In this document: positions 36,601-44,570 of the stretch, one piece after another
How the letters are laid out: each line of letters opens with the position of its first letter
How positions within the stretch are numbered: position 1 is the first letter of the stretch
Source of the DNA: Bdellovibrionia bacterium
GTDB lineage: Bacteria > Bdellovibrionota > Bdellovibrionia > Bdellovibrionales > JAGQZY01
Direction of reading: 5' to 3'
Assembly: GCA_030427805.1 (NCBI GenBank)
Contig: JAUICP010000001.1
Coordinates: 248,001-312,000, forward strand
DNA: 64,000 nucleotides
Made by a program: the position numbers and the translations under genes
The notes under the pieces: model-generated
The model's input: only the letters and a program-made list of their open reading frames with translations
Databases searched by the model: none
Told to the model about the DNA's origin: nothing

Positions 36601-38130
36601 AGCTCCGATTTGTATGGCTCCAACTCCGAAGGCAGTGAGTAGGCGCATCGCAGGCCTCACAACAGCTCGACCGATGAGTGCTTTAGGAACGCCTTTTCTC
36701 ATAAGTGTGCGCATTGGCATTTGTCGGAACATTCTCCAATGGCGAACCATGTCTCGATTAGCACCGATTGAATTTGCGAGAGCCTGTGATTGACTTGCGC
36801 CAGCCCAGCTGATTCCGCGCATTCTCTTAAGGGCGTTAAAAGATGTGCCAGCAAAGAGCATAATGTGTTGAGCAGAAAAAATCACAGGAAGCATTATGAG
36901 AAGGCTTGGTAAAATCTGTTGTTTAAAAATTTCGCCAAAATTATCACACCAATTTGTAGCCTCATCTCTTTCGCGAGGACTCATTGGTCGGTCACTTGCG
37001 ATTTTCATACACGAGCTGAGATACTTACCACCTGTGAATATAATTTGCGAAAATAGGAGGCCCATTCCAAGGCCCGCGACTGACATCCCTCGAATTTGGG
37101 TTCCGAGAGACTGTCGATAAAAGCGATCTCGGGTTCGCATATTAGTCGCAAATTTTCCACCTTCAATATAGGGCATCATCGCTTGGGCTAATTTGTGAAC
37201 GTAATTATTCCAGCGAGCTGTGGCAGCACTACCGGCGCCAAAACCCATCATAGAAAAGAGCATCAACATGGAGCCATATTTTTGAACGACTTCGTCGAGG
37301 GCTGCAGGATTGGCCAAGTATTCATAGCGCATTTTAGTCGCTGAATAAGCGTACATGGTAAAAAAGATCATGGCTGTGGTCATAGTCATTTTAGCCGAAC
37401 CACTAGCGAGATCGCGCATCAACGAAGACATTGAGGTATCAAGTCTTATGTGACTTGGAACTCGAGCCGTTGGTGTTCCTCCGACGCCAGGAAGAGTAAT
37501 TTGACCTCGAGCAAGACTTGGAACATTTTGCAAAAGAAAACGAGGACCCGAAACTCTGTACTGACCAGCTTGTTGGGCCTGGTAGGCGGCTCGCGAGGCA
37601 GGATCCCGCCAAATTTCCCAAGCGCGACTACGAACATCTAAGATGTTGGCTTGGTACTCTGACAGAAGGGGTTGCATTCTTTCAAATAGAGCAACGTTTC
37701 TAATATGCATTCTTTCGGCATTTGTCGCGTTACTTGGAAATTCAGGAAGATTGCGAAGAGTTTCCTGCACGAGGCTCGGTCCACCTGAAGTTCTTATAAT
37801 ATGAGCAGCCGAACGAAGCTCTTGATAAAAGCGACTTCTTTCGGCAGCGCTATTGAGGTTATTTGGATTAAAGCTTTCACTGAGAATCGCCATGCGACCA
37901 GAGTTGTAGGCTCTTTCAGCCGTGGCCCGGGTGATATTTTCTCCCGGCGTTAGACCGAGGCTTTCGTGGATGGCAACGGGTGAACTTGTAACTGTAGGAG
38001 ATGTGGGCGCAGAACTGACTCCACTGGGCGTACTCGTATCTGCGCGTAAGCTCAGGGGCACACTTAGAATCATGCTGGCGTTAATCGCAGCAACTAAAAT
38101 GTGGAATGTCAGTGTTTGCAAAAATCTCAT
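33697..38130 (-). CDS. 1477-residue exported multi-spanning protein, unknown
   Basis: Signal peptide (1-30), Ser/Thr/Pro linker, helical region (about 55-200), then about five hydrophobic spans near 247-264, 285-303, 350-367, 406-427 and 497-522, and a soluble C-terminal domain of about 950 residues with scattered cysteine pairs. It ends in a Pro-rich acidic tail (DEDQLPPPEDN). Residues 57-112 weakly resemble a J-domain with HPD changed to NPN. Starts 12 bp after the AAA+ gene, so the two proteins probably act together. No family recognised. Confidence 0.7.
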   Translation of the reverse strand: MRFLQTLTFHILVAAINASMILSVPLSLRADTSTPSGVSSAPTSPTVTSSPVAIHESLGLTPGENITRATAERAYNSGRMAILSESFNPNNLNSAAERSRFYQELRSAAHIIRTSGGPSLVQETLRNLPEFPSNATNAERMHIRNVALFERMQPLLSEYQANILDVRSRAWEIWRDPASRAAYQAQQAGQYRVSGPRFLLQNVPSLARGQITLPGVGGTPTARVPSHIRLDTSMSSLMRDLASGSAKMTMTTAMIFFTMYAYSATKMRYEYLANPAALDEVVQKYGSMLMLFSMMGFGAGSAATARWNNYVHKLAQAMMPYIEGGKFATNMRTRDRFYRQSLGTQIRGMSVAGLGMGLLFSQIIFTGGKYLSSCMKIASDRPMSPRERDEATNWCDNFGEIFKQQILPSLLIMLPVIFSAQHIMLFAGTSFNALKRMRGISWAGASQSQALANSIGANRDMVRHWRMFRQMPMRTLMRKGVPKALIGRAVVRPAMRLLTAFGVGAIQIGAFLIIIEIGVAAGRYAWSHLKQGFSIQKARNNLRSALDKFYEDGMEIPQECEIRHVQEIEDPEVLEQVRDQYGLVETSIGQVMQDPYGNGYIVNECNDNANENDRWFYSLFQSYQTALSQHRQFLTSPVSTILTNWLEYFSNANNMHKASYHFYGDILGQINAKKQESEGAPLLRSQGNFDSDRAAMLSLFAEEKYPAFRTHPLFGVRPHDKIKTTVQEDERGRPAVPQWNGVFEEEHSHALWQLNAQKANLRHIANYVAQVIEATTNNLAPGIDHALREIHELISSDDLSEMANGLTRLSDHTRTFSLNHYMCEDPDMESTDMCIFRELQRQLSSPLYTAALMIDNRVEEGRVREEDRAELSQISTLLKSSISRDRNEAIERLIELFEFTAHETLATCLTSFDSNNCAAAEAILALEDSLPFSYRVRPEFGGYYNVHNPNNYRESGHGYLGLEHGPLPLGMGNRYLMEYDNNFQAAGVDFNWYPVGANATEMGSMGHYLMTNMLCGGDTMEHNDVSITSDNFLLIFPRRNVRFSPPKIPLTTDVDRGFIGSLLRHDSYEYCGRIRNANNPKAIWEKIYASPSSKEINGDRRYYQGLMDLLYHEAHPGVLGDNFEDWWDRVALNPIANQVESKTYAVNNFLFQKSVELLNDDYPFHNFLTVGEENNLTESTVEEMEFLFEVVFDRILEAPQIDFVPTSISDEMANATYVERKQYMDDYWYNLKLELKTGLRAISEGLKFSIPAAERAREDFFNGPWEKFWYLFQTYRGDEKQELLDSRESNDGRFKHPILTYKPYEANGAFELPLTLNDDGTGMQLVTEGNNQIVALWKNARVSKILLKRSINDLLEVVNLVYDPDDVLDDEIETVNTVPVEYAHNPELAEAMAEQDIPEGMGPEDFMEQFLGIVVGADEDVQGVLTITLDEHMVNILEELGFDPANPDTDTIAQMFTMISAEQSGADEDQLPPPEDN

Positions 38131-38142
38131 AATTCGTTTCTC

Positions 38143-41100
38143 TTAGTTAGCAGCAGCACCATCAACAGTAAGTCCAGCGGCATCGTCACTACCAATTCGC
38201 GAAGCATCAAGTGTTTCAGCCACCTCTCCAGCATCTGCCGCTTCATCAGCAATATTAGTAAGTTCATCAGATTCCGAAAGAGCTCTTAAGGCGTCATTAG
38301 ATATGTTCGGGTCGAGAACATCGTATTGGATTAAATCTCCGATATTTTCTGCGGCCACATGCCAGTTGTATTCAGCCATGACGTCTTCGCGGAATAGAAA
38401 ATCAGCGACATTCACTTCCCGCATCTCGGTGACGCCCTCATCATTTCTAAAAGGGAGGCTCACAACTGCGTCAGGATGGTAATCAATATATTTGGATCCA
38501 TCTTCGGCTGTTTTTAGCAGCGGATGATTTGCATTAAAGTTAGCTGCCCCTCCAGTTAGGTAGTCGGGGTTTATTATTATTCTAATTCCCTCTTCGGGCA
38601 TTTCACTCGCATTTTTTAGGCGAATGTTTACAATGTCTCCTTCTTGAAGATAACGAGCACTTCTCATTCCATCGATGGGTTCTTTTAAAAATTGTGAAAT
38701 TCGATGAGGAACGTTTCGTGCTGATCGCATCACTTCTCCACCACCTGCTCGAGCGGCCTGACCACCGAGCAAGTCGTAAACTTCTTGTCGAACGACAACA
38801 CCAATCAGTTGTTCGGCGTAGTCTCGAATGTGTTTACCTTTAAACATACGTCTAACAAGTTCAGACATTTCAGGATTGATAAACTCTTGAACTAAATAAA
38901 TCCCATCAGCACGGTTTAATAACTCTGGTCTCAGGACCCTCTCTCCTGGTCTCTTGGCAACATTGGCTAGACCACTGTCGGCGGCAAGAAGCTGATCATT
39001 AATAATTGATCCTGACTCCTTAATTCGATTTGTATTTTGTAGATGTATGAGTCTCTCAAAGAGTTCAGGTTGTCTTTCTGCTACATCTCTAAGTAGGTTG
39101 GCAGAAACAATAACCGTCCAATTGACACCATACTCAACTCCAGAGGCCATATCCCTCCAAACTCCAGTTTCTAATACTGTAAGAAGGATATCTAGAATTT
39201 CGGGATCCATTTTTTCGATCTCATCAAGCATCAGGACACCGTTAGGACTTGATTGGGCGAACTTGGTCATGCGACCGCCGCCACCTTCTTTGTATCCGAC
39301 ATATCCCGGGGGGGCACCAATGAGAGCTGCTCGCGAGTGGGCATCGGCGTGTTGTCCACCCTCGACAAGCATCATTTGGTTACCACCAACAATTTTTTGA
39401 AGGGCGCGACCAATTTCTGTCTTACCAAGGCGAGACTCACCAAAGAGAAAGAAAATCCCTTTGAGCCCTTGACCAGTATCGGTCATTTTAACTTTTAGAA
39501 TTCGCGCAATGTCTTTTAAGATTGGCGCTTGACCGACAATCCAGTTAGAAAGGTCCTGACTGATTCTCTCAAAGACTCGCATATCACCACGAATTTGTGC
39601 GCGGATTCGTCCAATCGCGATATCTGTGGCCTCTCCAAACTGAGCTTCCGCAGCCGTTTCTACGAGAAGATCAAAGTCTATTTCATTCAGAGCACCGATC
39701 GAACGAAGATTTGATGTATGGGCCGTTTCGGCTGTGTTATTTGATAATCGCAGTAGCTCCGCCGGATTCATTTCTTCAATTTCTGTAATAAGTGCTTCAG
39801 TTTTTTCAATTCGAAGCTGAAGAGATCGCATCATTCTGGTGTTTCCAGCCTCGCGAGCTTGTTCCATCACTCTCGTGACCTGTTCAATTTCGGATCGATA
39901 AATATTTGTAAAATAGTCGACAAGTCTTGGAGCATCAATGGCTTCCGCAACTGAATCAAAAATTCGCGCTTGCTCATCGATGTTATCACCAGCCATCCGA
40001 AGAGCTTCTTCAATTTCTTCCATGAATTGTCGCTTTTGCATTAATTGAGTCTCAGCTTGAGCAATTTCCTCAATTTGTTCTTCGATCTGCGCCCTTTCGG
40101 CCTGAAGTTTTTCAAACTGACTTTGAATTTCTAACCGCTCTTTTCTAAGAAACGGCATATCGTCGGGAAGAGCAGTTTCATCAAAGTTTTCTACATCAAG
40201 TCTATTGTAAGCATCTTGGTTAAATTCAATTCTCTCTGGATCAAAATCATCAGCTCTTCTAGCTAGCCTTTGATTGAGCTGTCGCCCTTTCTCAATAATA
40301 TTGGTAATTTTATCTTCAACATCAATTAGGGCCTGGGGACGTCCAGCTGCTCGTTTTGTCTGTAGTTTATTAACCGCATCTTCTAATAATCTAATACCGG
40401 CACCTGGAGGGTGAATAACTCGATTTGTACCATTTGGAGTGTATCCGTTTTTCACTATTCGCGCGGCATCGTCTGCAAGGGATTGGGGAATATCAACACC
40501 GTACCTAGTTTGTAAGTGTTCAATATGCTGCATTAAAATCATAGGTGCAGAGTTCACATCAGGTACAGGAACGTCGACTTGTGCGACTCCATCCATTCTT
40601 TGTAACTCAATTTCATCTATAATTGACGCATCATCGGTTCGTGCAATGACTTGTGCATGATCAGTCATTCTTTGTAGTGCGCCAAGAAAGATAGCTCCAG
40701 GGGATTGCTCTCTATTAGAATTGGTTGATGAGGGTTTAAGCTTTTCGAATCCGTCTATATCTATAATAATCCTATGACCAGCTTCTTGAGCTATTCTGAG
40801 GTTTTCAATGAGACCATCTAAAAACATTTCTCTTTGGTCTCTGGGAATAGCAGAAGAAAGATAGTGATCGATATCAAATCTAAGAACAAGACTTTTTTCC
40901 AACCCGTTAGGCAAAACAAAGTCGTTACCCAAAGTTCTCAACTCTTCAAGATTCATCACAGTTGAATTTGTGAATATTTCCACGAGTGTTTTCTTACCAA
41001 CTCCAGTCGGTCCAGTTATGAAAGTTATACGATTTGAGTCAGCATTAAGTATCTGTTTTAAACGACGAAAAGGAGTTGCTAAAGTTGGCCAATGGATATT

Positions 41101-41433
41101 TGTATATTGGTTAGCGGCTGCTCGCGCTGTAATATTGTCGAAGATTTCAGGGTTCCTGAGCATCCGCGTATCGCCACCTCTTAAAGTGGGGATATGAGAC
41201 ATCGAACGAACAAACCTTGGTTCAACGACACTTCTCTTAACCTGGGCGATGCGGGCTCCGCTAGTTCCTTCTGGGAGAAATCTTCGAAATATTGAGTTGA
41301 TCACAGACCACCCTGTATTTCCAGGTTGGGGAATGAGCGTGATCGCCGAGCAAATTAATACGAGAGAAATTATACTCATATTTATTCTGTGAGCGAACTT
41401 TAACTGAGTCTGTTTTGCGAATCTATTCTTCAT
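38143..41433 (-). CDS. ClpB-like AAA+ protein with N-terminal membrane/export segment
   Basis: 1096 residues from the ATG at 41433. A basic N-terminus and a hydrophobic stretch (SIISLVLICSAITLI, about 20-34) come first. NBD1 (about 100-365) has a damaged Walker A GPTGVGKK and IIIDIDG in place of a Walker B. A long coiled coil (about 430-560) sits where ClpB has its M domain. NBD2 (about 625-880) is intact: GESRLGKT, pore loop GYVG in GAPPGYVGYKEGG, Walker B LMLDEIEK, sensor 1 VSAN, Arg finger LRPELLNR. About 200 extra residues follow. ClpB normally has no export signal. Confidence 0.85.
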   Translation of the reverse strand: MKNRFAKQTQLKFAHRINMSIISLVLICSAITLIPQPGNTGWSVINSIFRRFLPEGTSGARIAQVKRSVVEPRFVRSMSHIPTLRGGDTRMLRNPEIFDNITARAAANQYTNIHWPTLATPFRRLKQILNADSNRITFITGPTGVGKKTLVEIFTNSTVMNLEELRTLGNDFVLPNGLEKSLVLRFDIDHYLSSAIPRDQREMFLDGLIENLRIAQEAGHRIIIDIDGFEKLKPSSTNSNREQSPGAIFLGALQRMTDHAQVIARTDDASIIDEIELQRMDGVAQVDVPVPDVNSAPMILMQHIEHLQTRYGVDIPQSLADDAARIVKNGYTPNGTNRVIHPPGAGIRLLEDAVNKLQTKRAAGRPQALIDVEDKITNIIEKGRQLNQRLARRADDFDPERIEFNQDAYNRLDVENFDETALPDDMPFLRKERLEIQSQFEKLQAERAQIEEQIEEIAQAETQLMQKRQFMEEIEEALRMAGDNIDEQARIFDSVAEAIDAPRLVDYFTNIYRSEIEQVTRVMEQAREAGNTRMMRSLQLRIEKTEALITEIEEMNPAELLRLSNNTAETAHTSNLRSIGALNEIDFDLLVETAAEAQFGEATDIAIGRIRAQIRGDMRVFERISQDLSNWIVGQAPILKDIARILKVKMTDTGQGLKGIFFLFGESRLGKTEIGRALQKIVGGNQMMLVEGGQHADAHSRAALIGAPPGYVGYKEGGGGRMTKFAQSSPNGVLMLDEIEKMDPEILDILLTVLETGVWRDMASGVEYGVNWTVIVSANLLRDVAERQPELFERLIHLQNTNRIKESGSIINDQLLAADSGLANVAKRPGERVLRPELLNRADGIYLVQEFINPEMSELVRRMFKGKHIRDYAEQLIGVVVRQEVYDLLGGQAARAGGGEVMRSARNVPHRISQFLKEPIDGMRSARYLQEGDIVNIRLKNASEMPEEGIRIIINPDYLTGGAANFNANHPLLKTAEDGSKYIDYHPDAVVSLPFRNDEGVTEMREVNVADFLFREDVMAEYNWHVAAENIGDLIQYDVLDPNISNDALRALSESDELTNIADEAADAGEVAETLDASRIGSDDAAGLTVDGAAAN

Positions 41434-41450
41434 TGTACTTTCCAATTTAG

Positions 41451-43340
41451 CTATCGCCTGAGCGATTTAATACGTGCATATCTTTCTAATATTTCAAAAA
41501 CTCGACCACGAGTTCTCGGATTTCTTATCAAACGAATTGTAGGGCCTAAGGCTCCACGCATGGCAATCACACCGGTTCCAACTGGCGCCATAATGTATTC
41601 CATAATTAAGTCTTTGGAGCGTTGATCGAGGCGTTCAATTGCCATCATCACGAAAATTCCGTCCTCAGGCCCAACTCCAGAGCTTGAGAAAAACCTTTGA
41701 TACTCTTGTAAATAGCGATTGTTGGCTAAACTTACGAACTCTAAGTTAATTCCGAGACCGGTAACAAGGCCACACGAAAGCACCGCAGCCCAACGGGTAG
41801 TTAAAAGTCTGCCGAGCATAAATTTTGCGACCCACTTTATTCGACCAATGGGCAAAACCATTGATACACATGAAACGCCGAGGGCCACTGCCACTCCTGC
41901 TTCGCGCATGACCTGCCAAAACTCTGTGCTTTCAAGATCGGCTTTAAGTTCGTCAATATGAGTTTGAGTAATCCCTTCAAGCTCTCCATTTTCCGCAACG
42001 ATATCTTCCCAGCTTTGATCCACCAAATTGGCATTGGCCATCAATGGGAGTAAATCATCGTAACTATCAAAAGTATTCATTTCTCCAAAAGCCTCGCGAG
42101 TCTTTTCACTCATAAAAAGATAAAGCTCGAAAGCCTCTTTGAGTTGCGGATAGAAGTGAGTAAATGGATATCCTGATTGCTCTTGGTAGGCGAGATCTCC
42201 TTCAGTGGGTCCTTCTTGTGGCAGACTCATTAAACCAATCACAGGAAACTGATTAAGCTTTAAAAAGTAATCTTCTTTAAAAGACTTCCAGACATCTTCA
42301 CGACCACTGTGCATGTAGTTGTCGAGGCCGTAGTTATCCCAGCGAGTAAACATATCTTTTTCATGCTCAAGGCGTCTTTGAAATTCAGCCTCAATTTCGC
42401 GATTTCGAGTATCCCAGTGATTTTGATCTTCTTCGCTCAAGAAGTAGTCAATTCTTACGTCTCTTCCTTCTGATTGAGCGTCAAAAATAGATTGAGCCCA
42501 AGCATCGAGTTCATCGTAGAGAGGTTGTCTGAATTCATTGTGAATTTGTTCTTCAATATGTGGAAGGTGAAGAATTTCGGTAAAATTTAAACCGATATCT
42601 CTTCTATGGCCTTCAGTTGTACATTCATTTTCGACAAATCCCACTTGAATGCCGAGCTCACGTCGATCATAAAACTCCTGTTCTTTTTGATAGAGCTTAG
42701 TTAAGAATCTACGATCCGCTTCGCACTTCTCTTCAGGAGACAGGTGGGGTAATTCAGGTGGCTCAGGGACGCCCTCAAAATCTACAAGAAAATGGCTAAA
42801 CTTGTGTCGCACTCGATTGTTAAAGCGATAGGATCTATATTCCGGTCGTTTTAAAACATAGTACTGATCAGTTCTTCGTCTCGGTCCCGATAGCGCGGCA
42901 AAGAGCCGCATTTCATTATAGGCTTCGATGATTCGGTCAACACCGTATTCGTAATCGTTAGTCTCGCCACTGTAGCGGCCACGAAGGAACTCTTCACAGA
43001 TTTCAAAATTATCCATGCGATACTGATGCCCCTCATCTCCACTATCAAGACAGTGAATACGGTCTCGAACATATAGTTCATTGGCGAGGACATGGCCTTG
43101 ATAGATCGTACGTAGAGCCGTGAGGAATTTGAGTTTGAGAGCCCGGTCAGCTTGAATTCTTTGATTCTCTTCGACGAGAGCACAAAAATCCTCTTGGGAG
43201 TAATAACTGAATTCGTCGACAGCCGCTTGGTCGAAACCACCGCATTGGGCAAAGGATGGGGCATAAAATAACAGCACGAGGACACTTGCTAAAAGTGCTT
43301 TTTTATTTAGTAATTTTGAGAAATTAGAAATAGTCCTCAT
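41451..43340 (-). CDS. 629-residue exported protein with two C-terminal membrane spans, unknown
   Basis: Signal peptide cleaved near SFA-QCGG (31). A large charged, helical mature domain with cysteine pairs (QCGG, DFC, IHC, EIC, KCE, NEC), then two hydrophobic segments (about 481-498 and 517-533) and a basic C-terminus. That layout suggests a periplasmic body anchored to the inner membrane. It is the first gene of the trio with the AAA+ and the 1477-residue protein (gap of 17 bp). No family recognised. Confidence 0.68.
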   Translation of the reverse strand: MRTISNFSKLLNKKALLASVLVLLFYAPSFAQCGGFDQAAVDEFSYYSQEDFCALVEENQRIQADRALKLKFLTALRTIYQGHVLANELYVRDRIHCLDSGDEGHQYRMDNFEICEEFLRGRYSGETNDYEYGVDRIIEAYNEMRLFAALSGPRRRTDQYYVLKRPEYRSYRFNNRVRHKFSHFLVDFEGVPEPPELPHLSPEEKCEADRRFLTKLYQKEQEFYDRRELGIQVGFVENECTTEGHRRDIGLNFTEILHLPHIEEQIHNEFRQPLYDELDAWAQSIFDAQSEGRDVRIDYFLSEEDQNHWDTRNREIEAEFQRRLEHEKDMFTRWDNYGLDNYMHSGREDVWKSFKEDYFLKLNQFPVIGLMSLPQEGPTEGDLAYQEQSGYPFTHFYPQLKEAFELYLFMSEKTREAFGEMNTFDSYDDLLPLMANANLVDQSWEDIVAENGELEGITQTHIDELKADLESTEFWQVMREAGVAVALGVSCVSMVLPIGRIKWVAKFMLGRLLTTRWAAVLSCGLVTGLGINLEFVSLANNRYLQEYQRFFSSSGVGPEDGIFVMMAIERLDQRSKDLIMEYIMAPVGTGVIAMRGALGPTIRLIRNPRTRGRVFEILERYARIKSLRR

Positions 43341-43435
43341 GCATGAATTATTTGCAATGGTTGTACCAAAATGGGACTACCTTAGTGGGGCTGGCCTAAG
43401 GCATTTAGAGGCTCATCAATTTTTGCCAGACATAT

Positions 43436-43450
43436 GATCAATGATTGATC
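43436..43450. promoter_or_regulatory. 15-bp palindrome upstream of the 629-residue protein gene
   Basis: GATCAAT-G-ATTGATC, a perfect 7-1-7 dyad about 100 bp before the start codon. On the minus strand it lies just downstream of AT-rich TTTAAAATATT, so it may be a repressor site at the trio's promoter. Confidence 0.45.
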
Positions 43451-43500
43451 GGGGTAATATTTTAAAGGCTGTGAGGATTTTAAAAGTTGATTGAGCTAAA

Positions 43501-43526
43501 AAAAAGCTCCCAAAAAGGGAGCTTTT
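43501..43526 (-). terminator. terminator of the Ala-rich exported protein gene
   Basis: Minus strand: AAAAGCTCCC-TTTTT-GGGAGCTTTTTTT, a strong stem followed by a T-run, 31 bp after the stop codon. Confidence 0.9.
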
Positions 43527-43556
43527 ATAATTTCATTTTAGATGTGTATCTCTAAA

Positions 43557-44207
43557 TTAGAGAGATCCACCGGCAGCAGCAGCTTCACCGCAATCTTGGA
43601 ACATTTGCTCAGCAGTGTTGCGAGCAGTTGCTTCGTCAACGTTTCTGATAGAAGCGATGGCACCGATAACAGCTTCACCAGCAGACTTACCACTGTTTAC
43701 ACCAGCTACAACTTCAGTGAAAAGTTGGTTAGCAGCGATAGAAGCGTTGTCACCGAAAAAGCTTTCAGCGTTGATGATACCGTTGTTTTGATCGTTAGTG
43801 ATGAAAGCAAGAAGAGCTTTTTCACCAGCGTCAGAAGTATTAGGGTTGATGTCTTTAGCAGAAGCCATAAGCTTAACTAAGTTAAGAAGAAGACCCTTTT
43901 GCTCATTAGTAAGAGAATCTTTCATTTCTTCCATCTTAGAGTTAACTGCATCCAAACCAGAAGCGATTTTAGCATTGTTTTGGATTGCAGCAGTGATGTC
44001 AGTAATAACTGTAGAGTCACTAACACCAGCAGCTAAAGAAGCAGCAGAAGCACCAGCAGCATTAACTACCGCACCAACTGTTCCTTGAACAGCTTGAGCA
44101 ATTGCTTGTTGGTTACCAGATTGAACAGCAGCTTGAAGAGCCGTATTAGCCATAGAAGGCACACTCAATAACGTAGCCGCTAGAACTGTAATAAAAAACT
44201 TTTTCAT
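43557..44207 (-). CDS. Ala-rich small exported protein, unknown
   Basis: 216 residues. Signal peptide KKFFITVLAATLLSVPSMA; the mature protein is rich in Ala, Asn, Val and Gly and almost entirely helical, with a single Cys near the end (FQDCGEAAAAGGSL). GGAGG precedes the ATG and a strong terminator follows, pointing to a highly expressed single-gene unit. No family recognised; a structural envelope or matrix protein is one guess. Confidence 0.7.
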   Translation of the reverse strand: MKKFFITVLAATLLSVPSMANTALQAAVQSGNQQAIAQAVQGTVGAVVNAAGASAASLAAGVSDSTVITDITAAIQNNAKIASGLDAVNSKMEEMKDSLTNEQKGLLLNLVKLMASAKDINPNTSDAGEKALLAFITNDQNNGIINAESFFGDNASIAANQLFTEVVAGVNSGKSAGEAVIGAIASIRNVDEATARNTAEQMFQDCGEAAAAGGSL

Positions 44208-44570
44208 TTTTCCTCCGAATAATAATAATTATCTAGTGCCTGAATTTCTAAGGCCCATATTGTTTTAATTGGTTACGGGTACCTCTTTTACACTAATTAT
44301 GCCACGCGTCAAGCCCTGGATTTGGGGCTCTACTGCCCGTGATTTGAATCTGAGAATATGTGTGGGCGCAATTTTGTAGGCAGGTGCCGTGTTTCGTTTT
44401 GAGACTGAGTGGTTGGTGAAACTGGAGTTTAATATCGGTCCCTTTCTTTCAAAATTGGCCTTTCTTGAGGCCGGCGTAATCACATTAAAAACTAAGTATT
44501 TTTGAATATTTAGCGCCTTTAATGGAATGATAGTTCTTTTTATATCAGGGATCTAAAATCTGTTCTCAGA
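44208..44570. other. 363-bp intergenic region
   Basis: Contains the leader and ribosome-binding site (GGAGG, 44212-44216 on the minus strand) of the Ala-rich protein gene. A 72-codon minus-strand frame at 44265-44483 has no ribosome-binding site and no protein-like pattern. Nothing else could be supported. Confidence 0.4.

Noticed and set aside
38143-41433. ClpV of a type VI secretion system
   Set aside because: No Tss sheath, baseplate, Hcp or VgrG genes anywhere in the window, and ClpV has no export segment and an intact NBD1.
44223-44240. Shared CAGGCACT(T)AGATAAT box upstream of the Ala-rich gene and at the start of the GDPD-like gene (51242-51262)
   Set aside because: In the second case it overlaps the start codon, so it cannot be the same promoter element; probably coincidence in AT-rich sequence.
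44265-44483. 72-codon minus-strand frame in the 44.2-44.6 kb gap
   Set aside because: GTG start without a ribosome-binding site, no domain pattern; most likely chance.
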